Shown: piece by piece, positions 45,489-56,559 of the stretch
How positions within the stretch are numbered: the first letter of the stretch is position 1
Layout: each line of letters begins with the position of its first letter
DNA from: Impatiens glandulifera
Taxonomy: Eukaryota > Streptophyta > Magnoliopsida > Ericales > Balsaminaceae
NCBI RefSeq assembly: GCF_907164915.1
Contig: NC_061863.1
Span: 26,455,710-26,519,709, forward strand
Length of the DNA stretch: 64,000 nucleotides
Reading direction: 5' to 3'
Notes under the pieces: generated by a model
The model's input: the letters and a program-made list of their open reading frames with translations, nothing else
The model's database searches: none
Told to the model about the DNA's origin: nothing
Translations under genes and position numbers: made by a program

Positions 45489-46079
45489 GATGCTTAATTT
45501 CAAAGTATCCGGATTGTCAGGTCGAAAGTTGTGGTTAATTTAAATATATATGTGAGAATAAATCGATACTTGGGTCGGATTGTGGGTTGACACGCTCATA
45601 AACGTAAAACGGTGACAAATAAAATTTAAAATGATATATGTATGTTTCAAACTTGCAGTTTAACAAAACAAGTACAACCCCTTAACCAAGTATGATTGGG
45701 ATGTGGTTTGTCAAGGGATATTAGGCCGATATCAATTGAAAATGGTTAAAAAATATGAATCAAATATTGATTAACCAAAATGTGAGGTCACGATGCTAAA
45801 TATAAAAAATATCAATCAAATATTTGATTGACCAAAGTGAAAGTGTGAGGTCAAGAGTTGCGATGTTTATTCGGAAAAAATATGTGATGAGATATGTGAG
45901 AAGATAAGTTGTTTTACCGAAGTGAATAAAATGTGGAATGAGAGTGTTCTATTTTTTATTTTAAGATATTATTCATAGTTTATTAAGAAATTTAAACCAT
46001 GAATACATATTATTATTATTATTATTATTATCAATTTTATATATTTTTATCTGTGTACATCGCACGGGAATCTTTCTAG

Positions 46080-46643
46080 TTTTGTGAATGTCATTTACCC
46101 ACCCACCAATCTCATCTCGCAAATTTTAACCAATATCATTAACATCCAACCATCCCCTCACTTCGATAAATCAACGTTTTTAGTTCACATATTAACTATC
46201 AATATTTTTTAATAACTTAAAAATTGTGTCTAACAAGATTTAAACCATTATTATGTAGCATTAACATTTCAACCACTATACCACTTAAGATTGTTGATTT
46301 ATATTTATAATTTTGTGTATGCATATATAATTTATATACTAACAATTAAAAAAAATACTTATATATATATAATATTTATATTTTAAAAATATTTAATAAA
46401 TATTTATTATTTTAATAAATTTAAATTAAAATTTTATTTATAAAATTTAATAATTTTTTTTTACTAAAGTTTCTTATATATATATATATATGAATGAATT
46501 ATTATTAAACTATTAATATTTATTTTTATATTATTATTTTAAATAAATTTTAAATTATTAATTTTATTTTTTTAAATTTATTATTAATTTCTTTCATAAT
46601 TAACCCAACTCATTTCAGTATTAAGGATTATTATATATGTATA
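46080..46643. other. AT-rich flank with traces of the tandem-repeat family
   Basis: The first 100 bases (CACCAATCTCATCTCGCAAA) belong to the neighbouring repeat family. The rest is AT-rich without recognised structure, up to the Gypsy-2 insertion. Confidence 0.45.
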
Positions 46644-47099
46644 TGCTAGGGTCTAAAATCAAAGCCTCGGTCCTAGAATAAATTCCGGTCTCGGTCCTAT
46701 GGTGCACATGGGCCAGATTTCTGTTTTGTTGTTTTATTATTTTGTTTTGCTTTCTTTTTCTACTTTATAAACCGAATTATGTTATTTTATAGTTATTGTT
46801 GTAACCGAATATTTTGGGGCAAGACATCACCTATATAAGACTGATCTTTCTACCCAAGGACCCATGAATAGAATGATGAAGATATGACTTCGCCCCTATT
46901 CGTCTATTATTATTATTATGGACTGTTTGGTATAGACCAACAGTAATTCTCTTCGCACCCTTGATTCTTCTATCCCTTCCCCCCCAAATTCTCTATCAAA
47001 AACCTTCCGCTGCCCTTTGATTGTAGAATTTCACCGGTCTTATAGATCAAGAACGTGATTCTTGAACCCAAAACACACCTTACGAAACAAGTCGTAACA
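46644..47099 (+). repeat. 5' LTR of Gypsy-2
   Basis: TGCTAGGGTC...CAAGTCGTAACA; TATA box CCTATATAAG at 46830-46839. Confidence 0.93.
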
Positions 47100-47103
47100 T
47101 TCT

Positions 47104-47115
47104 TGGTATCAGAGC
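47104..47115 (+). promoter_or_regulatory. Primer-binding site of Gypsy-2
   Basis: TGGTATCAGAGC, canonical initiator tRNA-Met site, four bases after the LTR. Confidence 0.92.
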
Positions 47116-47155
47116 AAGACGATTCTCAAATGAAAGAAACCAGATAGCAGCAAAG

Positions 47156-48319
47156 ATGGATGATCTTAGAACCCTACTCGAAGGGCTGACCCAACAATAT
47201 GCATCCATGAATACTGCCCTGCAGCAACAACATATGACCGAACAGGCTGCCTTGCACAATGCCTTTCAGCAAAATATGGACAGAAGGTATGCTGCTGGAA
47301 AAATCTTGACAGCCATTGAAAAAGGTGCGTTTAATAATGGCCAAAATCCCCGCACCCGACCCTATAATATTGCTTCTTGCTACCTTCCTCCAACCCAGCT
47401 CACAAATATTGATATTCCTGAATTTGATGGGACTGATTTGGAGGGCTGGCTCTTATTTGATGTGCAAATCTTTAGGAAAAGCAAGACGAATGATGCAAAC
47501 AAGCTAGACATTGTCCGCACTCACGTCTCAAAAGAGGCAAGAACGTGGCATGAATCATATTTGCGGAATCGCAACCATATGGAAGCATTGACGTGGCATA
47601 AATTCAAGAAAGATCTATTGCTGCGATTCGGTCGCAGGCTCTTGTACAACGCCAAGCCTCCACTGCTGCCCAAACCATGCATTTCTAACACGGTCTGGCC
47701 GAGCACAAACCAGACGACCGATCCCAAGGAAGACCGACGCTACACTTGCAATGATAATTGGGAGCCCAATCATAGGTGTAAATCCAGATTGTTCATGGCC
47801 CCGACTGATCATCAAGAAGTCCAAGAAAGCGTTCAAGAACCCGTCCAAGAATCAGATTTTTATGTCCCACCTTTGGTGCTTGAGACAAGGGACGAATGTG
47901 TCATTATCTTGCACACTTTCTCGGTCCAGCAAAGTGTCCCTCGGTCGCGGGTCAACATAATACAAGGCAGCCAGCTAGAAAAGGCCTTTGAAAATCATAA
48001 TGTTGCTGTCACGGTACAAATAATCAGCAAAAACGAATGCCAAACTGTTTCACTTGTTTTGGAAGACGTTCCTGAAAATTTCCAAAAAATAATCAAAGGG
48101 CTCACCCAGCAACCCAACAACCAAACACCAGCCAGGAAGGTAGTCGGAAGACATGGCTATGTTGTTGCGCATGTGTTGCTGGTCTGGATAAAGGACTGGG
48201 CTTGGTTGTTTGAAGACATTCTAGAGTATGCCCAGAAGAAAGATGACCATTTTGCTGCACTTGGCGAGCTGGGCCGAAGGAAGGACTGGTCGTGGAGCAG
48301 GAAGACCGAAGGCTTCTAA
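47156..48319 (+). CDS. Gypsy gag-like protein, open reading frame
   Basis: The ATG at 47156 opens a 387-codon uninterrupted frame. A Gln-rich helical start (MDDLRTLLEGLTQQYASM) is followed by the gag entry block IDIPEFDGTDLEGWLLFDVQ, KLDIVRTHVSKEARTWHESY and LTWHKFKKDLLLRFGR, the usual Gypsy retrotransposon gag signature. Later, RRYTCNDNWEPNHRCKSRLFM resembles a zinc-knuckle region (CX4-6HRC type). The C-terminal third has no recognised domain and may be remains of polyprotein joined after an internal deletion. No protease DTG/DSG was seen. The open frame in a pol-less element suggests recent activity or selection on gag. Confidence 0.8.
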   Translation: MDDLRTLLEGLTQQYASMNTALQQQHMTEQAALHNAFQQNMDRRYAAGKILTAIEKGAFNNGQNPRTRPYNIASCYLPPTQLTNIDIPEFDGTDLEGWLLFDVQIFRKSKTNDANKLDIVRTHVSKEARTWHESYLRNRNHMEALTWHKFKKDLLLRFGRRLLYNAKPPLLPKPCISNTVWPSTNQTTDPKEDRRYTCNDNWEPNHRCKSRLFMAPTDHQEVQESVQEPVQESDFYVPPLVLETRDECVIILHTFSVQQSVPRSRVNIIQGSQLEKAFENHNVAVTVQIISKNECQTVSLVLEDVPENFQKIIKGLTQQPNNQTPARKVVGRHGYVVAHVLLVWIKDWAWLFEDILEYAQKKDDHFAALGELGRRKDWSWSRKTEGF

Positions 48320-48470
48320 GAAATGCGGTCCTAGACTCCGATACTTGTTGGACTTGCTGAAGTCCGACCGAATTCTTTGAAATATTGAGCATGCGCATTA
48401 GAGGCTCGACAGACTCGGCAGACCACAGTCTTTTTTCGTCGAGGGCGACGAATTTTGAAGGGGGGGATAA

Positions 48471-48946
48471 TGCTAGGGTCTAAAATCAAGGCCTCGGTCC
48501 TAGAATAAATTCCAGCAACCTTTTTCGACACCCGGTCTCGGTCCTATGGTGCACATGGGCCAGATTTCTGTTTTGTTGTTTTATTATTTTGTTTTGCTTT
48601 CTTTTTCTACTTTATAAACCGAATTCTGTTATTTTATAGTTATTGTTGTAACCGAATATTTTGGGGCAAGACATCACCTATATAAGGCTGATCTTTCTTC
48701 CCAAGGACCCATGAATAGAATGATGAAGATATGACTTCGCCCCTATTCGTCTATTATTATTATTATGGACTGTTTGATATAGACCAACAGTAATTCTCTT
48801 CGCACCCTTGATTCTTCTATCCCTTCCCCCCCAAATTCTCTATCGAAAACCTTCCGCTGCCCTTTGATTGTAGAATTTCACCGGTCTTATAGATCAAAAA
48901 CGTGATTCTTGAACCCAAAACACACCTTACGAAACAAGTCGTTACA
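48471..48946 (+). repeat. 3' LTR of Gypsy-2
   Basis: As the 5' LTR plus a 20-base segment (GCAACCTTTTTCGACACCCG). TATA box at 48678-48687. Confidence 0.93.
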
Positions 48947-48951
48947 GTATA

Positions 48952-49411
48952 TTATGCCATTAATGTTGATTTTGTAATATAGTTTACAATTATATATATA
49001 TATATATATTTAAATATATTTTTTTTCTAAAAAAAATAACTACCAATCTCAATCATAGTTTCACATGTCTTGTATCTTTAAGCAAACCAATCATCAATTT
49101 CAACCGACCTTTAATCTCGTGACTTCACGATCATTTGTTATCGACCTCCTATCTATCGACAAACCACATTCCAATCACAATTTACAACGTCTTTTGTCCC
49201 TAAGAAAACAAAACACCAATCTCAATTGACATTTAACATTGTGATCTTATATTTTAGTAAATCAAATATTTGATTCATATTTTTGTAACCATTTACAATT
49301 GTTATCGGACTATTATTCCTCGACAAATTACATCACAATCACACTCTTACATATATATCTAAATTAACCACAACTTTCGACCCATAAATTCAGACACATT
49401 GAAATGAAACA
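48952..49411. repeat. Inverted relative of the 45.1-46.0 kb repeat
   Basis: Blocks such as CCACAACTTTCGACCCATAA and CAAATATTTGATTCATATTT match, in reverse orientation, sequence at 45500-45850. It is part of the same repeat family on the other side of Gypsy-2. No genes. Confidence 0.55.
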
Positions 49412-49420
49412 TTATTATAT

Positions 49421-49600
49421 GAGAAATGATTGGGAGAGGGAATTTGAGGGAGGGAATGATGTAGCGCAATTTGATTAGACAAAAAATAACAAAATTTCTC
49501 TCTCTTCTCTTTCTCCTCATCTTTTATCTACTAGTGATGTAGTGACACATCATTCCCTCCCCAATTCCCTCCCTCAAATTCTCTCCTTCTATCACTCATC
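49421..49600. mobile_element. Mutator-type MITE (GGGAG family), 180 bp
   Basis: Terminal inverted repeats of about 37 bp sharing GAATTTGAGGGAGGGAAT, with tips GAGAAATGATTGGGAG and GATGAGTGATAGAAGG. A perfect 9-bp duplication TTATTATAT flanks it (49412-49420 and 49601-49609). The tip resembles that of the large Mutator-like element at 50447. No coding capacity. Confidence 0.85.
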
Positions 49601-49609
49601 TTATTATAT

Positions 49610-50437
49610 ATATAAATTAGTTAGTTAAACAGTTAACTTATATTATTAAGAATGCTCTTCAACTTTTATTATTGTTATTATTTTTATGTTTAATCTTAAA
49701 TAAATATCAAATTTCTTTTCTCCTCTCTATTAATTGTTTAAATTCAATTTATCATTTATTTATTATATATTTCTATTTATAATATAATCAATATTTTAAT
49801 ATTCATAAACAAATATTTAAAAAATTAGTTAATAACTCATTATAATTCACTCAAAAATGAATAAAATTGACACATTAATTATTTAATTAATTTATTATTA
49901 TTATTATTTATTACTCAACTTTTAATTAATTTACTGTAATTATATAAATCTTTTAAATTTATAATCATATATATAAATTATAGTTATTAATATTTTTATA
50001 CTGTATTAATATATATATATATAACTTATATAATTAAATATATTAGATAAGTTATATATATATATATATTATATAATATATTATGTTACAAAATTAAATA
50101 TTATATAAGTTAAGGTGTATATACTAATAAGTTATATATAAATATATATTAATATCTATAATATATATGTATATAAATTTAAATGATTTATATAATAAAA
50201 ATTAACTAATAAAAAAATTACCAATACAAAATAACTGTCAAATTAATTTAAATTTAACAATTAACGTGTCAATTTTTTAAAAATTTTTTTATTGGTTTAT
50301 ATTGAATGATCAACTTATCTCTTAATTATTTGTATGAATAATAATAATAAATTGAATTTAAATAATTAATAACATAGATTAAAAAGGAAAATAAAGAATG
50401 GAGAGAGAGGATATGGGAGGGAAGGGAGACTATAATA
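49610..50437. other. AT-rich intergenic DNA
   Basis: Low-complexity A/T with short TA runs near 50050-50070. A GGGAGGGAAGGGAG purine stretch near 50414 resembles the GGGAG MITE interior. No gene seen. Confidence 0.45.
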
Positions 50438-50500
50438 ATATTTATTGAAAAATGACAGGGAGCTACGCTATGATAACAACTACCAGTGACGGCCAAGTTA

Positions 50501-50744
50501 GGCCTAAAAAATTCATACAAAATCAAATAACACTTTATTCCTTTTTATCTATCACATCACTCAAATCTTCAACCAAAATATTAATATACCCTTTATTTTA
50601 AATTATTATTTTATATTTTATTTATATATATTAATACCCTTTAAGTCTTTTATAAAACATAATCATCACCTCCTCAAAATCATCACTAATCATTAATTTT
50701 TTCTCCCTCTAGATTTTTAAAATAACCTCAAACCGAATAAGCTC
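50501..50744. mobile_element. Tourist-like MITE copy B, inserted in the left terminal repeat of the Mutator-like element
   Basis: TTA at 50498-50500 and 50745-50747. The interior in reverse (GATTAGTGATGATTTTGAGG, ACTTAAAGGGTA) matches copy A. Removing it restores the left terminal repeat of the host element to the length of the right one. Confidence 0.72.
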
Positions 50745-50747
50745 TTA

Positions 50748-52275
50748 GAGTGAATAAAAATGTCACGGTGGACTAAAAAATTAAATGAATAATAATTAGT
50801 TTTATTTTTTTTAATTTCTCTACATTCTATATATTTCTCAGTCTCTCTTCCTTAGTCTCTCCATTTTTTATTTTCCTTTTCGGTTATCTTCTTCCTTCCA
50901 CCGTAACTTCGGTTTTTTTCTTCTTTCTTCCGCGACTTTGACTTTCTTCTTCCGTAAATTCGGACTTCGGCAATTTCTTCTTTATTCCAAGTATCTTCTT
51001 TAGCAAGTTTGAAAATAGTAATCATTCAATGATGAACAACTCAAACCTTAAAATCATTTTATTTTTACTTCTCAATAGAATCAGTTTCCTTCAACTACAT
51101 CCAAGTTTAACACTAACAAAAGGTAAGTTTTCGAACATGATCATTCTGTAGTTATGATTATTCCGAACATGTCCATGTTCTAGAACTTTATTTAATGTTT
51201 AGAAACTTTTTTTCATTTCTTTTTCTATATATGTATCGATTTATAAAACATTAGTCACACATTTAGAAACAAAATTTAAATATTAGAATAAACCTATTAA
51301 TACTGCACATTTTAAGCAAGTTTGGTTTTTGAATCTGTATCCATTTATAAAAACCTTAGTTTAGTAGAGGGGCTACTGAAACTACGCTTAGTCACACATT
51401 TAGAAACAAAAACTTAAATATTAAAATAGACATACTAATATTACTGATATTGTGTTACACATTTTAAGTAGGTTATGTGTTTGTTTTGTTAATTACAGGT
51501 TAATTATAGTAACAAAATAGAGTTATAATGGGGACTCTTGAATAAATTTACAAATCTAGCCAAAATTATATAGATTTTCAAATCTGGCCAAAATTATCTT
51601 AAACTAATTTCTAAATCTTAAACTAATTTGTTACATTTTCAATTATATAAGTCTAGAAATGGTACGAACATTGAATTTTCTGTTATATAGGTTCTAGACA
51701 TTTCTAAAAATGTTATATTTTGTCCATAATCGGGACAATTTTGTCCAAAACATGATCATGTTCTGGACCATTTCGTCCAAAACATGACCATGTTTTGGAC
51801 CATTTCGTTCAAATTTTCTTAAATAATAAACTTCTTGACGATGTTTTTTTATTGTTCCTTGTATTATATATGGTGACTGGATTGAGGTTTATTACTTAGT
51901 GAAAATATATATGCAGTGGAAATATGATCCACTGTTTACTTAGTGCAGTTTTGACCAAGTGTATAATAAAGAACGAAGAATTGAACTCCTAAGCATTAAG
52001 GATTCTGAACATCAAGTTAATGTTTTAGTGATTGATATTGGTTGAATAGTAGTTTCAATAACAAATGAAATTATATTGATTGCTTTATATAGGATTTCTT
52101 CATTATAGAAAGAGCTAATAATAACTCTAAATTGTGTTATCATACTTAACTTACCTTCAAATAGACAATTTTCTTCTACTTCCATCCAAATATCTTATTG
52201 AGACTATTGTGAATCATTATAGCTTTCATTGATAATATTCTTCATTTATCTGTTTATTTTTTTTAAGGTATATAA
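50748..52275 (+). promoter_or_regulatory. 5' region of the Mutator-like element: inner terminal repeat, pyrimidine-rich leader, short palindrome arrays
   Basis: Starts with the inner terminal block AATGTCACGGTGGAC. A CT-rich stretch at 50810-51010 looks like an untranslated leader. Palindromes of the GAACATG...CATGTTC type occur near 51137-51187 and as a tandem pair at 51728-51815. A pyrimidine tract ending in AAG at 52255-52267 could be a splice acceptor ahead of the ULP exon. No protein domain recognised. Confidence 0.4.
51728..51815. repeat. Palindromic 32-bp unit array, left
   Basis: Two full units of AACATGATCATGTT-type dyads separated by GGACCATTTCGTCCA, at a 32-bp period. Same unit as at 55925-56145 and 59446-59570. 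Confidence 0.85.
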
Positions 52276-55200
52276 AAGGAACTATCGTCGCCCTCAATAG
52301 TAGAATTCTCATTGCTGACTATTCCTGCTATAGCTGATGATCAAGGGTGTGCAACTCCATCAATTCTCTCCACTCCCTTCGCTCCAGCACCCTCTGCTCT
52401 CTCATCTCCCTCATCTCTAGCACCCTTCGCGCCTTCACCTCCAATTCCCTTCGCTCCCTCCCCCCCAAAAATTGAATACAACATTTTCTTGACTAGGACC
52501 TCGTCAAATGGCCTTTTCAATCTACTACAACAATTGATAAAAGAACAAAAAGAGGTTGTGAAGGACGTAGGCTTCGGAGGTCTTCTTACACTTCACATTT
52601 CAAAACATTCAGGCGAACTCTCTCGACACCTCGTCAGATCATTGGACTACAATAATTGTACAATCAACCTACATAATGATGAAGAAGTCAAAATTGATGA
52701 AGATGATGTTCATTGCATACTAGGTATCCCTAGAGGGGACATTGAAATTGTTGAGTCTATTGGAAAAGAGACAAAGTACCCCGAATACAATGAACAATTG
52801 AGGGACTAGAGGAGATTATGGGGAATGAAACAAAATAGTTCTGTTCCTAAAACAACCAAAATGACACAAAAAATTCTAAACAACAAAGCAACTAACAATA
52901 ATTTTAAGATAGACTTTGTAGTCTATGTTGTCAACATCTTTCTATGGACCTCGCATAATCAATAGTGCAGGTATATAGTTATTCCTAAAACTTACATTCT
53001 AAAGAATCATTAAATGATATACACTTCTCTTACCCAATTTTTGTACCTATAGGTTTAAAATCCTTAAATCTTTATTTGATGTCAATAATATCCGAAACTT
53101 AAATTGGTGAAAATTCACAATTAAAGGCTTAGTTGAACCCTACCAGAAGTGGAAGGCGAATGAAAGTCGTCATTTTATTGGACCGTGGACATTTATCATT
53201 GTAATTATTTTTTGTCAGTACTTTAATTCAGTGGTTTATTCAAATGTCAATGTAAATCTAAATGTTATAACATAATGTTTATTGTTTTAGTTGTTCTACA
53301 TAGATAGAGTTTCGGACCTTGAACTCTACCTGCCTTACAAACAATAATTTCCAATAATGTCATGTTGGAATGACAATAAACTAAGAAGTATGATTTAAAT
53401 GAAAATGAAACGAGGAGGATTCAGATATGGAAGGGATGTTGGACGCCTTCCACTTCCAAGCACCCACCAAGATGATCTTATGACGGGGGCATATGAGGTG
53501 ACAGATCATGTGGCAGATGAGGTGGAAGATCAGGTGGAAGATCATCTGGTAGATCAGGTGATAGATCATCAAGTAGATCAGGTGGAAAATCATCTGACAA
53601 ATTAGGTGGATGAGCCTTAGGCCGCACCAATACTAACCTCCTCCATTGTTAAAAATTCATTAAACACTATTACTATATCTTCAAAAAAAACATTGCTAAA
53701 TCTGCACAAAATATAGCAAAAGCAATACAAGTGTTGGAAGATGTAGTAACATCATCACAACAATAGAAATCAACCCACATGTCCTATTTGATTCCTCAAT
53801 ACATGTCTTGTACGAGGCTATGGACACAAATCAATTTCTCAGGGATGACATGTACAAATATTTCACAAAGGCACTCCTTGTAGAAGAACTTCAACCTGTA
53901 GTGGTTTGAGTTGAAACACCACCTGAAGTGGTGGAGGGTGCGGTTGTTGCTACAGATCATCAACCCGAAGTAGTGGAGGCTGCGACTATTGCCATAGATC
54001 ATTAACCCAAAGTGGTGAAGGCTGCAGCTATTGCAATAGACCATCAAACTGAAGTGGTGGTTATTGCAATAGACCATCAAACTGAAGTGGTGGTTAGGGT
54101 GGAAAAAATGCCTCAAATGGAACAAAGTATAAGAGAAAGTTTATAGTTGAATCATCATCACCCGAAGATGCCTCAAATAGAAAAGAGCAGCCGATAAATA
54201 TCCGGGAAAAAGAAACTCAACTCACACAAGCCCCACTCCCGCTTAAAACACAACCTAAGAGGAAGAGGAAGTTAATGATTAACAATCGGTTGGCGGTTCT
54301 AGTTGAAATACCATCTGAAGTTGTGCAGGATGTTGCCATAGAAACTCAACCCATAGAGGTTGCAAGAGAAGCCCCATTTTTCTTAGAACTCAGCCTAAGA
54401 GAAAGTTTGATTAACAATCAGGCGGTGCTTCGAGTTGAAACACAACCCGAAGTGGTGGAGACATCTAAAGTGGTGGCGGCAACAGCTGTTGCAATAAAAC
54501 CTCAACCTACAGAGGTTGGAGTAGTAAAAGAATGCCCAACCAGAACACAACCTAATAGGATTAAAATACATGGGATGACTATTTGCACTCCATATATGGC
54601 ATTAACTAGGAAGAAATATTCCCATGCCTTCCAAGTTGCCAAAATCACTAATTTTGATAAACAAAAAGATTGTGGAGTTAGTTTTTGTAGATTTGGACTT
54701 AAAGTAACACCTTTAACTATTCATAGTCATTATAATGTTTTTTACCTCTTATTATGATGTGTTTTTTATCTTTGTCTTTGTAGTGAAGTTTTATTTCAGA
54801 GTGACCGAGTCACGCTGAACAGAGGACACATGCTTTCACTAAGAAGTGAAACTTATTTGGACTCTGGAATAGTTGATGCCTGTACCCAAATGATCAATTA
54901 CTACACAAAGACAACTCCCACCAACATCCTAAAAATTTGCTTTTCTACATTTACATATGTAAACTTTTTTATATGATTATTATCTTTGTTTTTTTAATAT
55001 GTTGTTCATTTATAGAGTACACATCTTTATGGTGGTTATTTTTTTAGCTCTACAATTAAAGAAGAAATGAATTTATTTCATTTATCACCTGAAGAGTTAA
55101 AGAAGTCTAACTTTGTAAGTAGCCTCTCCAAATTTTATATAATTATAATTTTTCGGCTACCTAATCATATGATATCTTAAATAAAATGGTCATGTTTTGT

Positions 55201-55800
55201 AAATTTTGTTCTCTATTTTAGAACATTCTCATTATTATGTGTACGACATCAACATGAAAAAAAAAAGAAATCCAAATAATTGACAACCTACCATTACCCG
55301 AAGGTTTATCATGCGAGTAAAAATATAAAACAATCCAAGGCCTTGGTAATAACCTAAATTTCTCTATCTAAAAGTGTTTATATTTCACATTTATGTTTAT
55401 ATTTTTTCTTGCCGTGGTAAAATAATAAAAATGCTTTTGTTGAATTCATGATGAGTGTTGACTCAAGAATCGTCGCTTCAATAGTTGAATTCACATTCAT
55501 TATTATGAAATTTCCCTGGAAAGACCTTGTTAATAAAATAGATTGTAAAATCTACTGTATGTGACAACTAGAGTCATTAACAAGAGAAGAAATACAAGTG
55601 AATCATATTTTCAAGGAAAATATAAGTTATACAGTTTTAACATTGTTTGAGAATTATCTGTACTAACCTACTGAAACTTATGTTTTTGAAATTCAAGGCA
55701 ATACTTGAGTAAATGAGAATAAAATATGGTGCGATGATCCTGAAGTCAGATCGAACAATGTTAGGCTCAAATTTCATGAAAAATTATAAGAAGTTGTTAC
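52276..55800 (+). pseudogene. ULP1/C48-peptidase-like gene of the Mutator-like element
   Basis: The first long exon (52276 to about 52970) encodes a Pro/Ser/Ala-rich start, then DVGFGGLLTLHISKHSGELS and EDDVHCILGIPRGDIEI, a block seen N-terminal to the peptidase in many plant ULP-like proteins. A TAG at 52807 probably replaces Trp. Introns at 52971-53052 and 53201-53290 have GT-AG ends, and the coding sense rejoins (FKILKSLFDVNNI, then FIGPWTFII|LFYIDRVSDLELYLP). A middle part carries short repeats rich in Val, Glu and Gln. Near 54785-54950 DRVTLNRGHMLSLRSETYLD and VDACTQMINYY precede the peptidase. A later exon from 55222 has HYYVYDINMKKKEIQIIDNL (His and Asp sites), and near 55535-55575 IDCKIYCM-stop-QLESL holds the probable Cys. 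ULP enzymes remove SUMO-like modifiers; this copy is dead. Exon limits beyond 53300 are uncertain, and no genuine ATG was found. Confidence 0.7.
53900..54100 (+). repeat. Short coding tandem repeats within the ULP-like gene
   Basis: Units of about 39-54 bases around GACCATCAAACTGAAGTGGT repeat at least four times, encoding Val/Glu/Ala-rich segments (HQPEVVEAATVAID-like). Related sense recurs at 54290-54500. Confidence 0.7.
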
Positions 55801-55924
55801 ATTGTTAACATTGTTTGGTTGCTTCATTATATATGAAATGGATTGTAAATTAATACAATTTATTTATATTGAAAATTACTTAGAATGTTTGGTTGATACA
55901 TTATATTGGAAATGAATATCACAT

Positions 55925-56145
55925 TTTGGGGACAAAATAGTCGAGAACATGACCATGTTCTAGACAAAATGGTTGAGATCATGGTCATGTTCTGGACGAA
56001 ATGCTCCCGAACATGATCATGTTCTAGACGAAATGCTCTAAAAAATGATCATGTTCGGGATGAAAAGGTCTAGAACGTGGTCATGTTCTGAACCATTTCG
56101 TCCAAAATATGCACATTTTCTAGATCATTTCGGGACGAAATCAAG
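55925..56145. repeat. Palindromic 32-bp unit array, middle
   Basis: Six or seven units of GAACATGATCATGTTC or close variants, spaced by CTAGACGAAATGCTC-like sequence. It lies between the 3' ends of the two convergent genes. Confidence 0.88.
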
Positions 56146-56559
56146 TTATTTAAATAAAATTTATATTTGTATGTTTTTTAATATAATGAACTGTAATTTC
56201 TTATATACTGAACTATAATTTATTTATACTAAACATTAACGTTTTTATATTACAACATACAACATTTTCATACAATTACTAATTTTTTTAAAGTTCCCAC
56301 AAGCATTATCTTCGAGATATGTTTGAGAAGACAAAAGTGATTTGAAAGAAAATTAGGTCGAGACTAGATCATTCCATTGTTGTTGTTGTTGTTGCTGTGT
56401 TGAATCATGCACTATTGTTGCTGTTTCCATATTTCCTTAATACAAACAACAGTGAATTTACATTTCAATGTAGTTTTTATAACAATTTATAAATATTCAA
56501 ATAAAATCACATCTCATAAACTAACATTATTTCAACCCTTTTATTCATAACTCTTTCGA

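Larger units (their letters stand above)
43010..46079. mobile_element. Long-inverted-repeat element with Helitron-like CTAG ends, filled with tandem repeats
   Basis: Sequence 43010-43165 recurs inverted at about 45890-46079. The inner 70 bases (TAGAACACTCTCATTCCACA onward) are nearly identical and the outer part is looser. Both tips read outward ...CTAG|T. The right tip is CATCGCACGGGAATCTTTCTAG, which resembles a Helitron 3' end with a GC-rich arm before CTAG. The centre is a diverged tandem array, and a direct repeat pair lies at 45137-45350 and 45487-45700. Helitrons normally have no inverted repeats, so this may be two Helitron-type ends in opposite orientation or another element class. 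The small reading frames inside are frequent-repeat artefacts. Confidence 0.55.
46644..48946 (+). mobile_element. Gypsy element 2: small gag-only LTR retrotransposon
   Basis: LTRs at 46644-47099 (456 bp) and 48471-48946 (476 bp), with a perfect 5-bp target duplication GTATA (46639-46643 and 48947-48951). The left LTR lacks 20 bases present in the right one after AATAAATTCC. A tRNA-Met primer site, one gag-like ORF and a purine tract AAGGGGGGGATAA fill the interior. There is no RT, integrase or protease motif. It fits the TR-GAG class of non-autonomous elements. It is inserted between repeat blocks related to the 43010-46079 element. Confidence 0.92.
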
